DNA of 5,795 nucleotides from a bacterium (GTDB lineage: Bacteria; Thermosulfidibacterota; Thermosulfidibacteria; Thermosulfidibacterales; Thermosulfidibacteraceae): assembly GCA_027022065.1 (NCBI GenBank), contig JALVZS010000236.1:1-5795 (forward strand), read 5' to 3'. The translations under genes were made by a program, and so were the position numbers. The notes beneath the pieces were generated by a model. That model made no database searches and was not told the DNA's origin. It saw only the letters and a program-made list of their open reading frames with translations. This document shows, piece after piece, positions 1-5,573 of the stretch (its first letter is position 1; every line of letters begins with the position of its first letter).

Positions 1-644
1 ATCTTTATAAAAGAGGAACCCTTAAAACACCTGCACTTTTTGCAGTATGCGATGGAATGGGCGGGCATGCCTATGGAGAGGTGGCAAGCCTTTGGACGGC
101 GAGACAACTGGAGAAGATAAACTTTGAGAAAGACAAGCTCAGGATAGCAAAACAGCTGGCGGAGATCCAAAAGGCCTCCGAAAAAGAGGTCCCTGGCTTT
201 TCAGGAACAACTTTGGCTTTGTGTCTGGTGGAAGAAAGTGCTGTTATCTGCGCCAATGCAGGAGACAGCGGTATATTTGGTATAGGAAGTGAAATTAGAA
301 GGCTTTTTAGGGAACATTCTGTAGCATGGGAGTTTGTGGAAACAGGACAGATATCCCCTGAAGAGGCAAAAAGACACCCTTATAGACACATGCTCACCTT
401 TGGGGTGGGACCTGCCTTTGAGGAGGAGTGGGAAAAGAGGGAACCGTTTGTGGTAAAGGTGCCAAAGGACGAGTTTAAATACATTCTGATCTGTAGCGAT
501 GGATTAACGGACAACGTTGATGAGGAAGAGATAAAAAGGTGCGTTTTGGAAAAGGGGATGGACAGCCTGAAGGAGCTCTACCTTATGGCAAGGGAAAGAA
601 CCCACTACCTTGACAACACAAGCCTAATCCTCATTGAATTATGA
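1..644 (+). CDS. PP2C-family serine/threonine protein phosphatase, 5'-partial
   Basis: Predicted Mn/Mg-dependent cytosolic phosphatase that removes phosphate from Ser/Thr of proteins. The gene enters from the left edge; whole codons begin at base 3, giving 213 visible residues. The ATG at 57 lies inside the signature DGMGGH (51-68) and cannot be the true start. Seen in order: FAVCDGMGGHAYGE with a metal-binding Asp; GFSGTTLAL followed by ANAGDSG; an HSVAWEFVETGQ / AKRHPYRHML / FGVG block; ILICSDGLTDNV with the second metal-site Asp; and DNTSLILIEL at the C terminus with the third. These are the usual PP2C (PrpC/Stp-like) blocks, so the visible part looks active. Bacterial members are about 240-250 aa, so roughly 20-35 N-terminal residues, including the first R..NED block, should lie outside. 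It overlaps the next gene through ATGA. Its substrate and any partner kinase are not visible. Confidence 0.9.
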   Translation, partial: LYKRGTLKTPALFAVCDGMGGHAYGEVASLWTARQLEKINFEKDKLRIAKQLAEIQKASEKEVPGFSGTTLALCLVEESAVICANAGDSGIFGIGSEIRRLFREHSVAWEFVETGQISPEEAKRHPYRHMLTFGVGPAFEEEWEKREPFVVKVPKDEFKYILICSDGLTDNVDEEEIKRCVLEKGMDSLKELYLMARERTHYLDNTSLILIEL

Positions 645-1633
645 AATCCCTCAAGTTTTACGCTGAAAAGGGACTTGTTCTAGAAAAGGTTCCAAAGCCA
701 ACTTGCGAGGAAGGAGATGTTCTGGTTAGGGTCCTTGCAGCCTCCATCTGTGGTTCTGATCTCAGGGTGATAAAGGGAAAAAAGAGGATCAAAAGAGATG
801 GTGTCACCCTCGGTCACGAGATATTCGGGGTTGTGGCAGAAAGTAGAAATCCGCATGTTAAGGAGGGCAGCTTTGTCACCCTCTTTCCCAGCATCTTTTG
901 CGGAAAGTGCGAAAACTGTTCCAGAGGAAGCCACAACCTCTGCAAAAACAAGCTTTCCTTTGGAAGTGCCATAGACGGTGGTTTTGCAGAGTATCTTCTG
1001 GTTCCCAGAAAGCTAATTGAACTAAACGGAGTGGCAGAGGTTGAAGGTGACAAGGTCTTCTGTCTATCAGAGCCTTTTGCCTGCGTGCTTCACTCCTTTG
1101 AAACTCTAGGAGTAGAAGAGGGAAAACTACTCATAGTAGGAGCAGGAAGTCTGGGACTGATGCATCTTCTTGTAGCATGTATAAAGGGGCTTGGAGCCAC
1201 CATTGTGGATCCCCATCCAGAGAGGCTGGATATGGCACGATCAATCCATCCTGAGGCCTTAACATTACAAAGCATAGAGGATGTGAAAGAGGATCATGAG
1301 GCATCGGTGCTCTGTGCCTTCTCTCCAGAAACCATACAGCATATTATAAGCAAAACCAAGGATGCAGGATGTGTTAGTCTCTTTGCAGGGGGAAGTTGGG
1401 AAAGGGTGGCAAGCTTTATCCCAAACGACCTGCACTACAGAGAGGTAAAGCTCACAGGTACCCACAGCACGAGGGTTGACCTGTTTCACAGAGCAGTTGA
1501 GCTCATAAAAAGTGAAAAGATCAGAGAAAAGCTGAAAAGGATTATAACCCACACCTTCCCCTTGGAAAAACACAAAGAAGCCTTTGAAACCTATGAAAAG
1601 AGAGAAGGCATAAAGGTATTATTCACCCCCTAA
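641..1633 (+). CDS. Zinc-dependent medium-chain alcohol/polyol dehydrogenase
   Basis: Complete 330-aa cytosolic NAD(P)-dependent oxidoreductase of the zinc MDR family (sorbitol / threonine dehydrogenase-like). Catalytic zinc ligands: Cys37 in ICGSD, His59-Glu60 in LGHEIFG, and probably Glu144 in LSEPFAC. Structural zinc ligands: Cys87, Cys90, Cys93 and Cys101 in CGKCENCSRGSHNLC. The Rossmann nucleotide motif is GAGSLG (167-172), and Asp190 (TIVDPHPERL) at the end of the second strand favours NAD over NADP. The C-terminal HYREVKLTGTHS block is typical of the family. Length is normal and nothing is missing. The ATG overlaps the phosphatase stop (ATGA) and has no clear Shine-Dalgarno, so translation is probably coupled. 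Substrate cannot be told from sequence: a polyol, threonine or a simple alcohol are all possible, so no symbol is given. Its stop overlaps that of the convergent acylphosphatase by 4 bp. Confidence 0.92.
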   Translation: MKSLKFYAEKGLVLEKVPKPTCEEGDVLVRVLAASICGSDLRVIKGKKRIKRDGVTLGHEIFGVVAESRNPHVKEGSFVTLFPSIFCGKCENCSRGSHNLCKNKLSFGSAIDGGFAEYLLVPRKLIELNGVAEVEGDKVFCLSEPFACVLHSFETLGVEEGKLLIVGAGSLGLMHLLVACIKGLGATIVDPHPERLDMARSIHPEALTLQSIEDVKEDHEASVLCAFSPETIQHIISKTKDAGCVSLFAGGSWERVASFIPNDLHYREVKLTGTHSTRVDLFHRAVELIKSEKIREKLKRIITHTFPLEKHKEAFETYEKREGIKVLFTP

Positions 1634-1905
1634 TAGTACCTCACCACAAAGTCCTCAAACTCCCCAGTTGGCTCCTCCCATATTACTTTCACATCCTCAA
1701 CCCTGGCTAAAGGAGATCCCTCCCAGCACCAATCTATAAGAGCCTTTAAGGCATCCTCGGGGCCTTCTGCCACTATCTCCACCCTGCCATCGGGAAGATT
1801 CCTCACCCACCCCCTAAGCCTCAGCCTCCTCGCCACCTCTTGGGTTGTAGCCCTGTAAAAAACCCCCTGGACACGCCCCGAAACAAATATATGGGCGCGC
1901 TTCAC
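1630..1905 (-). CDS. acyP: Acylphosphatase
   Basis: Small (91 aa) cytosolic enzyme that hydrolyses carboxyl-phosphate bonds such as acetyl-, carbamoyl- or 1,3-bisphosphoglycerate. Both signature blocks are intact: GRVQGVFYR with catalytic Arg18, and GWVRNLPDGRVE with catalytic Asn36. The 18-residue spacing matches the family. The C terminus (FVVRYY) completes the usual ferredoxin-like fold, and length is typical (about 90 aa). The start is GTG at 1905: the codon just upstream in frame is TAG, so it cannot begin earlier. A GAGGTG site 6 nt upstream (1912-1917) overlaps the preceding gene's TGA. It is the last gene of the flagellar operon (10-nt gap). Nothing ties the enzyme to motility, so it may simply ride along. 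Its TAG stop shares bases with the convergent dehydrogenase TAA. Confidence 0.95.
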   Translation of the reverse strand: MKRAHIFVSGRVQGVFYRATTQEVARRLRLRGWVRNLPDGRVEIVAEGPEDALKALIDWCWEGSPLARVEDVKVIWEEPTGEFEDFVVRYY

Positions 1906-1915
1906 CTACCACACC

Positions 1916-2095
1916 TCACGCTTTGATGTTTATCCTACCTCCTTTTATACCCTGGGTGAGCACATCTATCAATTGCTCCGCTTGCTGCTTAGCCGTGTCG
2001 TTTGCTGTTCTAAGAACCTTTGTTGAAACCTGCACTTGGGTATTCAACTGCTTCAAGGCAAGATAATCCCCAACTCCCACACCATTCACCTGCAT
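1916..2095 (-). CDS. Small flagellar-operon protein, YjfB-type putative motility protein
   Basis: A 59-aa ORF that starts with ATG (2095-2093) and ends with TGA. A GGAGG at 2102-2106, 6 nt upstream, merges with the stop codon of the gene before it (TAGGAGG), and the ORF fills the space between two genes exactly, so it is very likely real. The protein begins MQVNGVGVGDYLALKQLN and continues with a polar predicted helix (about residues 11-48) rich in Gln, Lys and Ala, including QVQVSTKVLRTANDTAKQQA and EQLIDVLTQG. It ends in a short basic tail, KGGRINIKA. There is no signal peptide, membrane segment or Cys. Helix pattern, length and location resemble the small YjfB 'putative motility protein' family, whose function is unknown. 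That family assignment is from memory of the pattern, with no search behind it. It could also be an unrelated lineage-specific small protein. Confidence 0.8.
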   Translation of the reverse strand: MQVNGVGVGDYLALKQLNTQVQVSTKVLRTANDTAKQQAEQLIDVLTQGIKGGRINIKA

Positions 2096-2105
2096 GATCC
2101 ACCTC

Positions 2106-2408
2106 CTATGAAATTATCATCCTAACCATAGAACCACCGGAGAGACCAGAGTGCACATCGCTGGAAGCCCCGTTCTTTATCAGTGAAACCGTTCTATCAA
2201 GGAGCTTTACCGCTTCTTCAAAGCTACTGAGCTTAACCTTTGAGGCCCTCACATTCTCCGCAGAAACCTCTAAAACATCGGCCTTCTTCTCCACCTCAGG
2301 CTTGGCCTTGCCGTTGCCCTTTCCCTTTTTGGACTTTGCACTATCAGGGCCTTCAACCAGCTTAAGAAGCTTGTCCCTGATCGGCAAACCTCCTCCTTCC
2401 ACTATCAT
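2106..2408 (-). CDS. Uncharacterised 100-aa protein of the fliD-fliS operon
   Basis: I do not recognise this gene. The ATG at 2408-2406 is chosen because GGAGG (2416-2420) sits 7 nt before it; the GTG two codons upstream would leave only 1 nt. It starts 21 nt after fliS stops and ends 10 nt before the next start. Layout: a short N-terminal helix (PIRDKLLKLV, about 9-18); a Lys/Gly-rich, probably disordered linker (about 22-43, SAKSKKGKGNGKAKP); an ADVLEVSAENV box (43-53); a helix SSFEEAVKLLDRTVSLI (61-77); and a tail SDVHSGLSGGSMVRMI. It occupies the place where fliT often follows fliS but does not look like FliT. The D-x-L-x-x-S box and following helix faintly recall FlgM (anti-sigma-28) and small proteins of flagellar loci in other phyla. 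That is weak evidence, and no function is assigned. No signal peptide, transmembrane segment or Cys is present. Confidence 0.82.
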   Translation of the reverse strand: MIVEGGGLPIRDKLLKLVEGPDSAKSKKGKGNGKAKPEVEKKADVLEVSAENVRASKVKLSSFEEAVKLLDRTVSLIKNGASSDVHSGLSGGSMVRMIIS

Positions 2409-2429
2409 GGCCACACCTCCATGTGTTAG

Positions 2430-2876
2430 CTATCCCACTACCCTAACAGATACCCTCTCCTCGCCCTTAGAGCGCACATCCACCTGTTTGGAATCTTCAG
2501 CCTCCTTCTCCCTCTTTATGGCTTCCTTCCAGGCATTTCTAAGCTCTTCTATAATGTGCATGGCCTCGTCAATGTGGTGTGTCTTTCTCTCCCTCTCTGC
2601 TAAAAGGATCTTCCACAGCACAAACTCGTAAAGCCTGAACAGGTTGGAGGCAACCTCACCGCCCTTTTCCATGTCAAGGCTTGCTATAAGCTCCTTAACT
2701 ATTCTATCTGCCCTTACAAGATATGCAAAGGCCTCTCTAAGATCGCCACCATCCATCTTCTCCTTTGCTTTCACCATGAACCTAATAGCACCATCGTAGA
2801 GCATCAGAAGAAGGGTGCCTTTATCGGCCGTTTCCACCTGCGTCTTTTGGTACTTCAGATATGGATTATTCACCAT
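2430..2876 (-). CDS. fliS: Flagellar export chaperone FliS
   Basis: Cytosolic chaperone that binds the C-terminal helix of flagellin, prevents early polymerisation and delivers it to the flagellar export gate. At 148 aa it shows the family pattern: N-terminal NPYLKYQKTQVETADKGTLLLMLYDG (residues 4-29), where Tyr-x-x-x-Gln and the LLxMLYDGAI box are hallmarks, followed by an all-helical bundle (RADRIVKELIASLD; EVASNLFRLYEFVLWKIL; HIDEAMHIIEELRNAWKEAI). ATG at 2876 has AAGGAGG (2885-2891) 8 nt upstream. It starts 23 nt after fliD stops, the very common fliD-fliS order. Family members are usually about 125-135 aa; the extra length is a charged C-terminal tail (about 122-148, KREKEAEDSK to VRVVG), probably flexible. 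No flagellin gene lies in the window. Confidence 0.95.
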   Translation of the reverse strand: MVNNPYLKYQKTQVETADKGTLLLMLYDGAIRFMVKAKEKMDGGDLREAFAYLVRADRIVKELIASLDMEKGGEVASNLFRLYEFVLWKILLAERERKTHHIDEAMHIIEELRNAWKEAIKREKEAEDSKQVDVRSKGEERVSVRVVG

Positions 2877-2899
2877 CTCACACCCCTCCTTGGGCTATT

Positions 2900-5518
2900 T
2901 TATCTTCTGTTGTTACCAAATCCCAATCTCATCATCATATATTGACTTTCCGCCTGGAGCCTCGCCACTATCTGATCCATCATGGAAAACTTCTGCCACA
3001 GCTCATCCTGGTATTCGTCAAGGTACTCCTGTTGCTCATCTATCTCTTTGTTTAGATCTCTAAGCTCCATGTCCAGGTAACCGCCAGGTTTGATGTAGGA
3101 GTACACGGCTCCATCTATACCGAAAAAGCTGTCCACCACATTGGAAAGCTTCCTAGCTACCCCCTCCTGCCCATCCTGATCAACTGCCATAAGCTTGTAC
3201 AAAGCATACGTGTGGTTGCGCACAGCATCCATAAATTTCCCATTGTCCTCAAGAAGCTTCTTTATTTCGTCCTTGTCGGTGCTTTCCGTTATGAGGTATC
3301 CCTGAAGCTGTGAGTCCCATGTTCCCATGTAATCGGTGGTTATTCCCACATCTGTGAGGTCGTCGTAGGGAGAAAGGCCGGGAACTACAGAAAACACAGC
3401 ATCGCGAAGCCTGGAGAGGAAGTCCCTCAGCTCAGGGCTGGTATTTATTATGAGCTTTTTCACCACCTCTTTGTGCTTTTTCTCATAGTCCTCTATGTCC
3501 TTCTGGGACATGGACTGTTTGTCTTCATCCGAAAGGGGCTCAAGGAACTTCTTTTCAAAATCCGTAATGTCTCCAGGATTCAGCTCCTTTATAAGTGCGT
3601 TGTATTTAGCAATAAAGTCCGCAAATTTATCCACTATGGCATCAGTATTGGGCTTTATATCCAGTGTGATATAGCTATCAGATTCCCCATTTATCTTTAG
3701 GGTCACTCCTCCTATTATGTCATCAATGGTGTTTGTAGGCCTAACATAGGTTATACCATCCACCTCAAGTATGGCATCTTTGCCCTTGGAGCCCACCTCT
3801 TGGGATGTACCTGTAGATGGAATGAGATTAAAGGCGTAAAGGAGGTTACTGGTATCGTGCTCGCTTCCCAGCTGTATAAAGGCGTTGTTCGTTCCACCGT
3901 TTTTAGGATCAGAGACAAGTATAATCTTGTCCATGGCAGAATCGTAGATCATCTTCACGCCAGCACCTGATTTATTTATCTTGTCAATCACATCGTTGAG
4001 GCTGTCCTTCTGAACATCTACATATATGCTTACGCCGTTTATGGTGAAGGTTCCTGAGCTTGGAGTTATGGTAAGCCCTGTTTCTGCAAGAGGCACAGTG
4101 GGATCAATCTTGCCACCATCGCTTCCCTCAACCTTTTTGGCACCCTCAGCCAAACTGAGCTTAAACACCTTAAAGAAGCTGCTGGTATCGTCAGGAGAGC
4201 CAAGCTGTATATCTTTGCCGTTCTCTATGGTATGGAGAACAAATCTATCGTTTTCAGCATCGTACTCTGCTACTACACCTGCTCCTGAGGAGTTAATCAT
4301 GGCCAGAAGATCCCTAACGGTGAGCTTTGTGTAGTCGTCTATGGTTATCTTAACGCCATTTATAGTGAAGGTCCCGTTCAAAGAGGCATCCACAGGCTCA
4401 GAAAAGCCTGCCTTGTCCAAGGTAGCATCAAGGTTTATTCCGCTTCCTGTAGATACCCCAGATGCCCCATATATATACGTAGGAGAAGCCTCCTTTATGT
4501 TCAAAGAGGCATCCCTGATGATCCTAATGCTTCCCTCCGAGAGGGAATCTGCCTCAAAGGTGACTCCCCTTATCATGTGCTGGTTCATAAGATCTTTGAG
4601 GGTATCAAGGTTATCTGCGTAAAGTGTGGTAACGATGGAGTTGGAAATAGAGGTGGTAATACTTGAAAGACCCAAATCAGCGTTGGTAGACGAGGAAGAG
4701 TCAAAGCTCAAGCCCTTACCCCCCACATCGTAAACGACAAGACTGTCTCCCGCATTCTCCTGGTGGTTTACCCTAACAAGCACATAGGTTTTATCCTTGG
4801 TTCCAAGGGCATCGTTTATGGCTTTGTTCATTGCATCCTGAAGATCCTCGGCCACATCGTAAAGGGAGGTGGTATCCTTCACATAATCTATACCCGTGTA
4901 GGCTGTGATGTTCTGCCCCCCGTAGGTAAATTCAACAGCAGAACCCTTTGCCACATCAGTTCCTATGGTGCCTTCATTGGTGGTGCTTTCTATAGACTGT
5001 CCTGTGTATGCCGTTACGCTAACACCGCCGCTTAAGGTAAATTCATCCACTGCGAAGTATTTCCCAGAGTTGCTGTCCTGATAGATCTTTATGTTATCTG
5101 TCCCCTCAACGGTTTCTACAGGCCTTCCAGATATGGAGGAAACTCCCGTACTTCCAGCATCCATGAGTCTAGCCCTGGGGTAGAGGGACATGGCCATGGC
5201 AGGAGTGGCCATCTGAAGGACCTTTATCCTGTGGGTGCCAAAGGCAGCGCTTATATCTGCAGTGGCTGTTAATACTCCCTCATCTGAGGAGAAAACCTCC
5301 TTGGCAAGATAGGTGGAGGAAAGCTTAAGCTCTAAAAGAGCATCCTTAAGGTCGTTAACCTTATCTGCTATTTCTTGGTAGACTTCCTTTTCTATATTTA
5401 AGCGGTCCTCTTGCTTTTTAAGTTGCTCCAAAACACCTGAGCGGGCCTTAACCAGCTCCTGTATAATACCATTTACATCTATCCCTGATGCCAGACCTCC
5501 TACCCTTAAGCTGTCCAT
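2900..5518 (-). CDS. fliD: Flagellar filament cap protein FliD (HAP2), enlarged
   Basis: Secreted through the flagellar export apparatus and assembled as the cap at the filament tip, where it guides flagellin polymerisation. The 872-aa protein has the N-terminal FliD domain (about 3-110: RVGGLASGIDVNGIIQELVKA, a coiled-coil stretch to about 65, then the GTHRIKVLQMATPAMA block). The C-terminal FliD domain runs from about 580 to the end (DAILEVDGITYVRPTNTIDDI; TDAIVDKFADFIAKYNALI; DVGITTD; terminal coiled coil 815-868). The ATG at 5518 is preferred: GGAGG (5526-5530) lies 7 nt upstream and the domain starts right after it. A TTG-initiated extension of 21 codons would overlap the mqnC stop, lacks such a site and adds residues outside the family. 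Typical FliDs are about 450-700 aa; the surplus is a central insertion (about 115-575) with two hook-IN-like modules and shorter repeats. No frameshift or internal stop. First gene after a 55-nt gap, so probably promoter-proximal. Confidence 0.94.
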   Translation of the reverse strand: MDSLRVGGLASGIDVNGIIQELVKARSGVLEQLKKQEDRLNIEKEVYQEIADKVNDLKDALLELKLSSTYLAKEVFSSDEGVLTATADISAAFGTHRIKVLQMATPAMAMSLYPRARLMDAGSTGVSSISGRPVETVEGTDNIKIYQDSNSGKYFAVDEFTLSGGVSVTAYTGQSIESTTNEGTIGTDVAKGSAVEFTYGGQNITAYTGIDYVKDTTSLYDVAEDLQDAMNKAINDALGTKDKTYVLVRVNHQENAGDSLVVYDVGGKGLSFDSSSSTNADLGLSSITTSISNSIVTTLYADNLDTLKDLMNQHMIRGVTFEADSLSEGSIRIIRDASLNIKEASPTYIYGASGVSTGSGINLDATLDKAGFSEPVDASLNGTFTINGVKITIDDYTKLTVRDLLAMINSSGAGVVAEYDAENDRFVLHTIENGKDIQLGSPDDTSSFFKVFKLSLAEGAKKVEGSDGGKIDPTVPLAETGLTITPSSGTFTINGVSIYVDVQKDSLNDVIDKINKSGAGVKMIYDSAMDKIILVSDPKNGGTNNAFIQLGSEHDTSNLLYAFNLIPSTGTSQEVGSKGKDAILEVDGITYVRPTNTIDDIIGGVTLKINGESDSYITLDIKPNTDAIVDKFADFIAKYNALIKELNPGDITDFEKKFLEPLSDEDKQSMSQKDIEDYEKKHKEVVKKLIINTSPELRDFLSRLRDAVFSVVPGLSPYDDLTDVGITTDYMGTWDSQLQGYLITESTDKDEIKKLLEDNGKFMDAVRNHTYALYKLMAVDQDGQEGVARKLSNVVDSFFGIDGAVYSYIKPGGYLDMELRDLNKEIDEQQEYLDEYQDELWQKFSMMDQIVARLQAESQYMMMRLGFGNNRR
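3749..4375 (-). repeat. Two tandem hook-IN-like modules within FliD
   Basis: Module A (residues 382-480, bases 4375-4079) and module B (residues 489-590, bases 4054-3749) align along most of their length. They share GTFTINGV at the start (382 and 489), then a DLLAMIN-SSGAGV / DVIDKIN-KSGAGV helix-turn, a YD....D...L strand, and QLGS-x-x-DTS (438 and 549). The period is 107-111 residues. DNA is also similar at the module starts (ACCTTCAC-ATAAA-GGCGT in both), so this looks like a duplication. The pattern matches the 'flagellin hook IN motif' known from FliD and flagellins, expected in the exposed outer domains of the cap. Confidence 0.75.
4376..4514 (-). repeat. In-frame 16-bp direct repeat in fliD
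   Basis: GTTCAAAGAGGCATCC (plus-strand reading) occurs perfectly at 4376-4391 and 4499-4514. The copies are 123 bp apart, exactly 41 codons, and encode DASLN twice in the same frame (residues 336-340 and 377-381). The bases flanking both ends differ, so identity ends at 16 bp. The second DASLN directly precedes the first hook-IN-like module. Confidence 0.85.
4865..5044 (-). repeat. Short internal protein repeat in the N-proximal part of the FliD insertion
   Basis: Residues 159-181 (EFTLSGGVSVTAYTGQSIES...) and 196-218 (EFTYGGQNITAYTGIDYVKD...) share EFT-x-GG-x-x-(V/I)TAYTG followed by a TT(N/S) position, with a period of about 36-37 residues. It is seen at protein level with only moderate DNA similarity, so it may be an old duplication or a repeated beta-hairpin unit. 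Confidence 0.55.
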
Positions 5519-5525
5519 GGCCGTC

Positions 5526-5540
5526 CCTCCTATAGGAGGA
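5526..5540 (-). promoter_or_regulatory. fliD ribosome-binding site inside a perfect palindrome (possible sequestering hairpin)
   Basis: On the minus strand the fliD leader reads UCCUCC-UAUA-GGAGGG before GACGGCC-AUG. CCTCCTATAGGAGG (5526-5539) is a perfect 14-bp palindrome. In RNA it gives a 5-bp G+C-rich stem with a UAUA loop, plus an outer U-G wobble pair. The 3' arm GGAGG (5526-5530) is the fliD Shine-Dalgarno, 7 nt from the ATG, so folding would block ribosome binding. The hairpin is too short and lacks a U-run, so it is not a terminator. The palindrome is seen; the regulatory effect is inferred, and in a thermophile the short stem might melt at growth temperature. Confidence 0.6.
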
Positions 5541-5566
5541 TATCGGAAGAAAGGGAGTTCTCTAAA
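5540..5566 (-). promoter_or_regulatory. Candidate sigma-28 (flagellar sigma factor) promoter for fliD
   Basis: TCCGATAT on the minus strand (plus coordinates 5540-5547) matches 7 of 8 positions of the flagellar sigma -10 consensus known from SigD (GCCGATAT) and 6 of 8 of the enteric form (GCCGATAA). At the canonical 15-nt spacing the -35 position (5563-5566) reads TTTA, only 2 of 4 to TAAA, so the -35 is weak. It lies in the only sizeable intergenic gap, directly before a late flagellar gene, which is where such a promoter would be expected. Initiation would fall near 5532-5535, giving a leader of roughly 14-17 nt. Prediction only. Confidence 0.4.
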
Positions 5567-5573
5567 GAGGTAT

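Noticed and set aside
57-644. Phosphatase as a complete gene starting at ATG 57
   Set aside because: That Met is inside the DGMGGH metal-site motif, and the same frame is open and family-like back to the window edge.
680-1573. Minus-strand open frames opposite the dehydrogenase
   Set aside because: Antisense shadows of a gene with intact catalytic and structural zinc sites.
1612-1645. Rho-independent terminator between the convergent genes (GGTA...TACC near the stops)
   Set aside because: Only about 4 bp pair before a 3-nt bulge, the stem is A/T rich, and no T-run follows on either strand.
2409-2414. GTG start two codons upstream for the 100-aa protein
   Set aside because: The GGAGG would lie only 1 nt away; the ATG at 2408 has normal 7-nt spacing.
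2302-3063. Plus-strand open frames opposite fliS and the small genes (2302-2631, 2815-3063, 2861-3055)
   Set aside because: They are antisense to well-supported genes, have low-complexity Ser/Pro/Leu composition, no domain pattern and no ribosome sites.
3473-5035. Plus-strand open frames opposite fliD
   Set aside because: Antisense shadows of a long, clearly coding flagellar gene; no recognisable motifs.
5524-5541. The fliD-leader palindrome as an mqnC terminator
   Set aside because: The stem is only 5 bp plus a wobble pair, it is followed by GACGGCC rather than a U-run, and its arm is the fliD ribosome site.
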